A stretch of DNA of 64,000 bases from Scalesia atractyloides. Lineage: Eukaryota; Streptophyta; Magnoliopsida; Asterales; Asteraceae. Position numbers and translations under genes: made by a program. How positions within the stretch are numbered: the stretch's first letter is position 1; the number at the start of each line of letters is the position of its first letter. The notes beneath the pieces are model-generated. The model ran no database searches. It saw nothing but the letters and a program-made list of their open reading frames with translations, and had not been told where the DNA came from. The DNA lies in contig CAMTDV010000012.1 in assembly GCA_947069175.1 (NCBI GenBank), positions 37,666,341-37,730,340 on the forward strand, in the 5' to 3' direction. This document shows, one piece after another, positions 56,801 through 64,000 of the stretch.

Positions 56801-57864
56801 TATTCAAACCCGGCTCTCATATTTCAAGATCAAGATTCGAAAGTGACGGCCAAGGGGGAAATTGTTGATGCATATTTTGTATGTCCGTCACAATGCGAAT
56901 AAGCTAGATAGAGCGTGTGTTGAATATTGTATAGATTAGATACGAATACCTGACTTTGGATATGACAAGAGAGGTTCATACGGATGAAATCTCGTACAGA
57001 TGTAGCCTCGTACGAAGGTAACACCTTCGTACGAAGGTAATTACCTTCGCACGCACTAACACATCCGCACAAACCTCAAGTATATATAATGTGTTGTGTG
57101 TTCGTTAGTTGTTAAGTTTGGAGTTCCCAGAGGGGAAATGCTAGAGAAATTTCTAATTTCTTCAGCTTGTAAAGATGTATAAACTTTCGGTATGAATGGA
57201 ATCATTCGACTTCTGCTTCTACTCTGTTCTTAATAACATTCTACCGAGGTAGCACTATCCCGCCCAAACTTCTATCTAATCTCGCCGGTTCCTGGACTTT
57301 CATCTTGCATTTGTATCGAATTTGTGAATTGAAGAGTGAATGTTAAATTTGAATTTGAGAAATGTTTATGTGCAATTATGCCTTGTCTTAGGTTAGGATT
57401 TACATGTTCTTTGTAATGAAGTGCATTGCAGTCCATCGTCTATGACGTTGAAAGCTCTTGGCACTAAGCTACGCAACACGGAATCTGTTAATCATTATAT
57501 GCAATTGAGCCAAATCTAAAATGTGTAGAAACCCTAGGTCTTCAATTACCGAACCGGGTGTGAACTTGTTTTCTAATTTTTTTTTCAATCACCTAATCAA
57601 GTTTCGTGCAATTGAAAGTGTTCAGGTTTTCTTAGTCAAGTAATTTAGTAACAAATTTATTGGTTCAATCCGACATCGCTTTTCAAACAAACAAACAAAT
57701 TAACCAATTTTGTAGCAAGCTTCATAAAAACTGTGACATCGTTTTTAATCAATCACGTCCATATACAAACCATAAACTCTTCATGGATCGATCCCGTACT
57801 CTCGCTAACTCATAGTTTAGGGTAAATTGGATTTATAAGTATTATCTTTGACAGGAGTGCGACA
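53873..57864 (+). repeat. Athila-like LTR 1, split by a copia insertion
   Basis: Apart from the inserted 54,690-57,302 plus one duplicated pentamer, this is about 1,374 bp and matches 58,095-59,469 throughout. Shared landmarks are TACGTGGTC, AAGTTTATGTTTTTACAT, CATCATCATCCATCATC, TCTCGGGTTTCACCCCGG and TATCTTTGAC ending CGACA. Confidence 0.85.
54690..57302 (+). mobile_element. Small non-autonomous copia element inside the Athila LTR
   Basis: LTRs at 54,690-55,113 and 56,863-57,302 (424 and 440 bp) start TGTTGATGCATA and end GGACTTTCA. Primer site TGGTATCAGAGC is at 55,116-55,127 and polypurine AAGGGGGAAAT just before 56,863. The flanking pentamer reads TCTGG on the left and TCTTG on the right; the empty site in the sister LTR near 58,917 reads TCTTG, so the left copy mutated. 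The 1.75-kb interior has no coding frame. LTRs and interior (55,368-55,470) carry CGAAGGTAA(N)TTACC repeats. Confidence 0.88.
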
Positions 57865-58094
57865 CTCCGTTTGAGAGAACATTGTGAGGGATATGTATGA
57901 TGTTTTAGTTTCAAGGCGGGTTAATCTTGGGTAACCATTTTATGTGTTAATCGCTTTACCATTAAATATCTTGAAAATAGTGAAAATTATGAACCAGTCA
58001 TGATATTAGACCTTAGCTTGTATCTTTTGTTCGACCCACATGAAAGTTAAAAACAGATATGCTTGAGGGAAAGCAAAAGACAAGTGTGGGGATG
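57865..58094 (+). other. Remnant of Athila interior
   Basis: Only 230 bp lies between the two LTR copies, ending GACAAGTGTGGGGATG, the polypurine region of the element. The primer site and all coding sequence are lost on this side, a large internal deletion or unequal exchange. Confidence 0.7.
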
Positions 58095-59469
58095 TAATAC
58101 GTGGTCGAAAACCGGTGTTTAATCGTAATTAAGTTTATGTTTTTACATAACTGTTGGTTTCGAATGAACTACTTTTAATTAGAATTGTGTTTTGCACGTC
58201 TAATTAAGTTTAAGGAGCTATTCGGAGGCTTTACGGAGCATCCGGGGTGAACAAGACCAACCGGGTGCAAGAAACGAACAAAACGGCAAAGTGGGATTGC
58301 ACATTGTGTTGCCGACGACCCTTTGGGGGTCGCCGATCCACCGCATCGTCAAAAAAATGGTCGTAGACAGCAGAATAGGGTGTCGGCAGAAAAGTGCATC
58401 AAGAGAGGGAGTCGCTGACGCGCTAAATGCCCGTCGCCTACGCCCCTTGGAAAGTTCGAACGCTAATTTTCGTTTATAATGTGGTTTTGACCGAAAATTG
58501 ATGGGTTATGATGGAAGTTACGTATTTTTGAAAGGGGAGCATCATATTGGAGCCAAGAATCATCACCAACCTCAATCCCAATCCATCCTAATCATCCACC
58601 ATCATGGAATTTTTTCATCATTCATCATCACAATGCTAAACCTAATCATCATCATCCATCATCTCACCAATCACTCTATCATCACCACCAACCATAAACC
58701 CTAATCATCATCCATTTCCACCTTCAAAGCTTCAAGATGTTCATGTTTGAGTTATAATCATCCAGTGATCAAGTTTCGTTCATCATGAGCGGCTAATCCT
58801 CTCGGGTTTCACCCCGGGGTAGGTTTTTGTAAAATTCTAAGGTTTAAACATTTGTTTTGAGATTTGATTTGTGAAAAATTGTAGTGTAATATGTTTTTGA
58901 AACCTTTAATAATTGTCTTGCATTTGTATCGAATTCGTGAATTATTGAGTGAATATTAAAGTTGACTTTGCGAAATGTTTATGTGCAATTATGCCTTGTC
59001 TTAGGTTAGGATTTACTTGTTCTTGGTAATGAAGTGCATTGCGGTCCGTCGTATATGATGTTGATAGCCCTTGGCACCTAAGCCACGAGACACTGAATCT
59101 GTTAATCATTATATGCAATTGAGTTAAATCTAAATGTGTAGAAACCCTAATTATTGAACCGGGTGTGAACCTTGTTTTCTAATTATTGTTTCAATAAAGT
59201 AATCAAGTTTTGTTCAATTGAAAGTGCTCAAGTTTTCTTAGTCAAGTAATTTAGTAACAAACTTGTCGGTTCAATCTGACATCTCTTTTCAAAAAAACAA
59301 ACAAATTAACGAATTTTGTAGCAAGCTTCATAAAAAGTGTGACATCATTTTAATTAATCACGTCCATATACAAACCACAAACTCTTCATGGATCGACCCC
59401 TTACTATCGCTAACTCATAGTTGAGGGTAAATCGGGTTTATAAATATTATCTTTGACCGGGGCACGACA
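58095..59469 (+). repeat. Athila-like LTR 2
   Basis: 1,375 bp, matching LTR 1. It starts TAATACGTGG (TGATACGTGG in LTR 1) and ends CGACA. Because a primer-site-like sequence and a gag start follow it, it also serves as the 5' LTR of the sequence to its right. Confidence 0.85.
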
Positions 59470-60015
59470 CTCTGATCAAATTTCGGCGTCTTTATCGGGG
59501 AGTTCGTGCGCTTTGTGTTTGGATCTTATTTGATTAGTGATTATCTGTTTAAGTGGTTATTTCTTTCTATCATTTTAGCTTTTGTGTTATGCGGGTGTTT
59601 TACTTGTGTAGGTTACAGGTAGTGCATGCACACACGAAACTCTGAAAGAACATCACCATTGGTGTTTGAACCGGAGATTAAGTGGGTCATTAGAAGGAAT
59701 TTAGCCAACCGGTTAGAGGCAACCCTTGTCTCTAATTAACCCAACCTAAACTCACCACCTACCCCATCATTTAGACCCATTCAAATGGTTCCCCAAAATT
59801 CCAACCAACCCGACAACCAAAACCAACACCAATTCCAATACTAAGGTTCCCCTCGCCCAAGCCAAAATGTTCAAAACGATCGTCCGAGGAGCGGTAACAA
59901 CTCAAGACCACCAACACCACCATTCCAAACCCGTACCCAAAATCAAAACAACAACCAACGTATACCCACTCCTCCACCTCAAAACCAAAATCGCCAAAAC
60001 CTGTTACCACCCAAC
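59470..60015 (+). pseudogene. Athila-like primer site, leader and gag start, truncated
   Basis: TTTCGGCGTCTTTATCGGGG at about 59,480 resembles a decayed TGGCGCCGTTGCCGGGG primer site used by Athila elements. ATG 59,626 opens MHTRNSERTSPLVFEPEIKW, the usual Athila gag start, and stops at 59,737. Further on, another frame is Pro/Asn/Gln-rich (PPTPPFQTRTQNQNNNQR). The sequence is cut at 60,015 by element C, leaving CCAAC (60,011-60,015) as its left target pentamer. Confidence 0.65.
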
Positions 60016-62251
60016 TGTAACATTTGTAAAAATCGGGTTTTCAAAACCCGCTCCGTTTTGTAATCGAATATCAAGTTATAAAAGTCACGTTGAATATTTA
60101 TGATTATTTTGATTTAAAACGATACATAATTAATAAATAAACTAAACTATAAAAATCAGCTCGCCGGAATTTTCTGCAAATTTCGCCGGAAAACCGTATT
60201 CATCCTCAAACGGTAAATCTTTCAATATCATTGCAGTTCAACAATTGTAAGGCTATTTCTAACTTAAACCTCTCAATTGCAATCGAATTCAGGCGCTGTA
60301 TTCAACTAATTCCAGTTCGCCGGAACTTTCCTGAAAGTCTTTATTTCCGTCTGTAAACGGTAAGGACCTTCAATCCCGCTGTTAACGTTTGATTATCACT
60401 TCAGTTCCACGATTGACTAATCAAAACAGTTAATTGTCTTGTTCAGTTGAAGAGCATAAAAACAGGGACCGACACATTGCCGGAAATCTGAAATAAACCG
60501 TTCATCGGTATGTTCACCTCTAATTACCATCTCTGCCATTTCATTTAAGCTTTAAGAATGTTTGTAAATCGTAAAAACAAGGAACGGATTAGTGAATCAG
60601 TTGACTATAATTTGAATGAAGAAGACGAAGTTAATTAAGTTATAAGTTTGTTTAAAACCAGTAAAATGAACGGGTTAGACACATAGTCCAGCGGTGGACT
60701 GTGAGCAAAACATATACGCATGTCCCGAGTTCGATCCCTGATACACACACTCCTTATATAGTAAAATGCCTTTTTGTTTAAAAACTAAACCGGGTTAACT
60801 CAGTTAGTTATTAAGTATAATAAAAACCGAGATAATAACCAGGTTAGACACACAGTCCAGCGGTGGACTGTGTGCAACACTAAGTCACACGTCGCGAGTT
60901 CGAAACCCGTCACTGGCACCGGTTCGTTGAATTAAAATGTTTTTGAAATTAAAAGAATTTTGGTTAAACCGAATTAGTATATAAATATAATTAAAAACAA
61001 GATTATTTCGGGTTAGACACGTAGCTCAGTTGGTAGAGCTGCGTGCACGCGTACGGGAGGTCTCGGGTTCGAGCCTCACCCGGCGCAAACTATGTCACTG
61101 ACCGAACTGGTCAACAAGTCAACAGGTCAACGGTCAACGGTCAACGCAAAATAAACAATTTTTTTATATCTAAAAAATATATCTAAAAATTTCACACTTA
61201 GTACCATAGAGATATATCTAAAAATATATCTAAAAACATCATACATATAGAAAATAGCCTTAAACTCACAAAAATATATCTAAAAATTTCATTAAAATCC
61301 TTAATAAAATCCACTCATTTATTATATTTTTCCGTTATTATTTAGGTTAGTATTTCTCATTGTTCCGCTCATCAAATTCGTGCGCATCTCACCATCTCCA
61401 ATCCAACGCACCCAATGTGAGTGAATCTTTACAAATTCCCCGTTTTAATCACGTTTTGGGGTGTATCATGTGTCTTGATATATATATTATAATTAAACCA
61501 TTGTGCATACATCATATCATGAACTTGTGTATTCAGTTTGTTTCTGTTGTGTAGTTATTGTTGAATGCAATTTATTATTTTCAGTACATGCAATTTCATA
61601 GGCCGCCGCTCCCCATTACAGTATGAGCGTTGAGCATGTTCCCCATTTCATTATGATATTGAACCTGGCGTGCCCACATACGATCGGCTCCGTTTGATTG
61701 ACCCTTGATCGCACAGACATTTTCATTTTCAGTACATGCAATACCATCGGCTCCGTTTGATTGAGCCTTGATCGCACAGTTTCATTTATGTTATTTATCG
61801 AATGATGTTGGTATGTTCATGTATGCTGTCATATGTTATTGTATGTTATAGTTGTGACTGCTATTTTGCCACTGCTTGATTATTTACATTTGCTCATTTA
61901 TGATTATGCACAATTTTTCATTGATAAACTAACAAGTAATTCATTAATAAATGTTTATCTAATAAGGTTCACTCGCCAACTTATGTTGACCCAAAAACCC
62001 CCATTTTTACACATGATACAGGTGAACCAGCAGCAGCTAGGAACACATAGGATTTGGACTAGAAGAATAAAATGATTTAGAGTTGGATTGTTATGTTTGT
62101 TTTATTTTCTTTGTATTGTATGAACATGTTTGGATATTTGGAAATGTAACTTTGACTTTATTAAATATGAAACATATTAGTAAATGTCATGAGCTTTGGT
62201 GATAACCCAATTATGCCCGACTCTTATTCCGCTACGGGTCGGGGTGTGACA
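60016..62251 (+). repeat. 5' LTR of element C
   Basis: It runs from TGTAAC to GGGGTGTGACA. It contains the sense tRNA-like array (60,672-61,086) and two stem-loop copies GATCGGCTCCG...CCTTGATC at 61,682-61,710 and 61,745-61,773. No antisense tRNA-like module was seen in its first 650 bp. Confidence 0.9.
60672..61086 (+). other. Array of three tRNA-like modules in LTR C
   Basis: Modules start at 60,672, 60,842 and 61,010 (170 and 168 bp apart). The first two have the CACANAGTCC/GGACTGTG hairpin with AGCGGT loops and B-boxes AGTTCGATCCC and AGTTCGAAACC. The third has GCTCAGTTGGTAGAGC and GGTTCGAGCCT. The spacing and order (two ACAGTCC types, then the Lys-like type) match element B. Confidence 0.82.
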
Positions 62252-63060
62252 GATTGGTATCAGAGCCATGACTATAGGGATATAGGATAGGTTATTAGAC
62301 CCTTAGAGCCTATACTATAGTTGATTAGAAATTATAAGATTTTTGTGTGTTACATGCCAAATTTCATGATGTTTATATGTTTTATGTTAAATGTTACATT
62401 CAATATTATGCAAGCATGTTCATAAGTATGTATTGTCATATAATGCCTATCATGAATCATATACTCATAGCATATCACATCCATGAAAGCACACACCACA
62501 TCATGATTGCTTTTACAATGATTTTCGTGTTTTCAAATCTCATCAAAGTGAGTTCTCATGACGGGCATGTAGTAACTGGAAGGGTACCAGTACCGGTAGT
62601 CGGAACGTCCTGTCTAGGCTGGCATTCGTATAAATCCAAAATAAAGGACCAGTTTGCCTACCTGGGGACTAACGATGAGAGTACGAAGTACCTATTAGGC
62701 CAAAGCATGCTATACCAAACGTCGTGTGAGCTAACCCCACTTTAAGTTGTCATTGTGTCTACACCTGGACACGTTCCGACCAAACATCTCATGAACATAT
62801 TTTGTGGTTTGCATTCGGGTGATGCGAGTGTTAAATTGCCAATACTAATGTGAATTCTACCAAGCCAATAGCCATGGGGGCCCACATGACTATGTAGGTG
62901 AAGGTATGGGGGACATTTGAGGCCCAACATGAGCAAACCCAAGACATCCTATGGATGTAGTTGCATTATTGATATTTATGTTATTTTCATTTTCTTAAAG
63001 ACACATGACACCTAAAAAGACACCATAAACTCACAATCTTCTCATTGTATGATCCTGTAG
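62252..63060 (+). other. Leader and iMet primer binding site, element C
   Basis: TGGTATCAGAGCC at 62,255-62,267. The block 62,555-62,790 is the leader sequence shared with A and B. The frame 62,347-62,745 across it is not preserved in A. Confidence 0.8.
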
Positions 63061-64000
63061 ATGTCGTCTAGACAGCAACGAAGGGGTAAAAGATCAGGAA
63101 GGTCTCAGGAACGTTTGGCCACACAGATCGCGAAACAAATGGCCACGATACTGCCTGACATTGTGGTCCAAGTACAACAAGCCCTCGCTACAAATCCTAC
63201 TAACCCTCCCCAACAACATGACCAGAACATCGACAACCCTCCTACCAGCAAGTGTTCATACAAACATTTCAAGTCTTTTGATCCTCCTAAATTTGAAGGG
63301 ACCGAGGGTGTCACTGCTCTCCTACATTGGTTCGAGGAGATGGAAAACACCTTTCTAAACTGCGATTGTCCTGAGGATCGCAAGGTTTGATACGCCACCG
63401 GGAGACTATTTGGGGTAGCTCTCACTTGGTGGAATACTGAGAAAGGGAAGAGGGGAACTGAAGATGCAATGGCCTTAACTTGGTAGGAGTTAAGGGAAAT
63501 CATGACTAGGCGTTTCTGTCCTAGGAGTGAAATTAAAAAGTTGGAGGATGAATTTCATGCTCTAAAGCAGAAGGAGGGAGACCATACTACTTATAACAAG
63601 AGGTTCTTGGAGTTGAACCAAATGGTTCCAAATTTATTCACCCCAACCTATCGTCTGATCGAGCATTATATTCGAGGACTTCCCTCGAAAATCCAAGATT
63701 CAGTTCTCAGCGTTTCACCAGTAACACTTGAAGCTGCTATGGAGTTAGCAACTGAACTGACCGAGAACCGAATTCGCAACGGGAAGTTCAAAGAAGAGAA
63801 AAAGAAAGCCCCTGTTGAGGGACAAACTTCAAACCACCCCATTCCTTCCTCTAAGTTTGCCAACAAGAGGAAGCGCAACACTGAAATTTTGCAGTTACTC
63901 AAACCAACTCCCCTATTCCTGCTGCACCCATTACTCAAGTCACTCCTTCCCCCGCACCATACAGAAGACCTTACACTGGACCGCTACCAAAATGCAACCG
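63061..64000 (+). pseudogene. Gag of element C, partial
   Basis: It starts MSSRQQRRGKRSGRSQERLA. In-frame TGA at 63,388 (after CPEDRKV, where sisters have an arginine) and TAG at about 63,484 (W-stop-ELREIM), then a one-base loss near 63,890 after KRKRNTEI. Otherwise collinear with gag of A and B: YEGTEG-type capsid block, FCPRSEIKKLEDEF and LIEHYIRGLPSKIQDSV. The window ends before the zinc knuckles. Confidence 0.88.

Larger units (their letters stand above)
60016..64000 (+). mobile_element. Tekay-type element C, left part, continues past the window
   Basis: It starts TGTAACATTTGT inside the Athila gag, with an LTR of 2,236 bp, an iMet primer site, a leader and gag, collinear with elements A and B but on the plus strand. 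The right part and second target pentamer are outside the window. Confidence 0.9.

Overview
This is a stretch of plant nuclear DNA: GT-AG introns, GDSL esterase/lipase genes of plant type, and nested Ty3/gypsy, Ty1/copia, Helitron, hAT, Mutator-like and Tourist-like elements. The combination of Tekay chromoviruses whose LTRs start or end in TGTCACACCCC-type sequence with a copia lineage carrying a third ORF resembles composite-family (Asteraceae) genomes. That family assignment is inference from remembered similarity, not a search.

Layout. (1) 1-15,240: a decayed Ty1/copia element (SIRE/Maximus-like, minus strand) with reverse transcriptase/RNase H at 14,050-15,240, a long spacer rich in the palindrome TTCGTACGAA, and a third ORF. 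That ORF is split by a full-length Tekay element A (503-10,476, minus strand, target duplication TGTAG). (2) 15,245-16,150: rearranged pieces of retroelement. (3) about 16,170-26,729: a dead Helitron with HUH-Rep and Pif1-type helicase remnants and a family of intron-borne and flanking repeats. (4) 27,316-27,943: a Tourist-like element. (5) 28,172-31,483: an apparently intact five-exon GDSL esterase/lipase gene. (6) 31,644-34,334: Helitron-tail sequences. (7) 34,592-48,945: a second GDSL gene in the opposite orientation with four of five exon lengths identical to the first. It is killed by a 2-base frameshift, an in-frame TAG, and element B (34,764-43,241), a gag-only Tekay derivative with near-identical LTRs sitting in the last exon. 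Its second intron holds a Pack-MULE carrying a piece of an RD19-type cysteine protease. (8) 49,760-52,738: a hAT element with perfect 8-bp target duplication, inserted in a dead copia element (to 53,872). (9) 53,873-60,015: an Athila-like element (LTR, 230-bp internal remnant, LTR, gag start), with a small non-autonomous copia inside its first LTR. (10) 60,016-64,000: Tekay element C, plus strand, running off the window.

The host-gene content is thus one working-looking secreted lipase/esterase gene and one dead sister copy; nearly everything else is mobile DNA, often nested with readable target duplications, so insertion order can be reconstructed.

The least expected structure is in the Tekay LTRs. 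All three elements carry, in the sense direction, three tRNA-like modules spaced 166-171 bp apart. Each starts GGGTTAGACAC or a variant, forms an extended 10-bp hairpin around an A-box-like loop with compensatory base changes between modules, and ends in a B-box. Elements A and B carry a fourth, antisense tRNA-like module followed by a T-run. Together with a conserved leader block and a separate covarying stem-loop, these suggest RNA or polymerase III functions in these LTRs that coding annotation does not explain.
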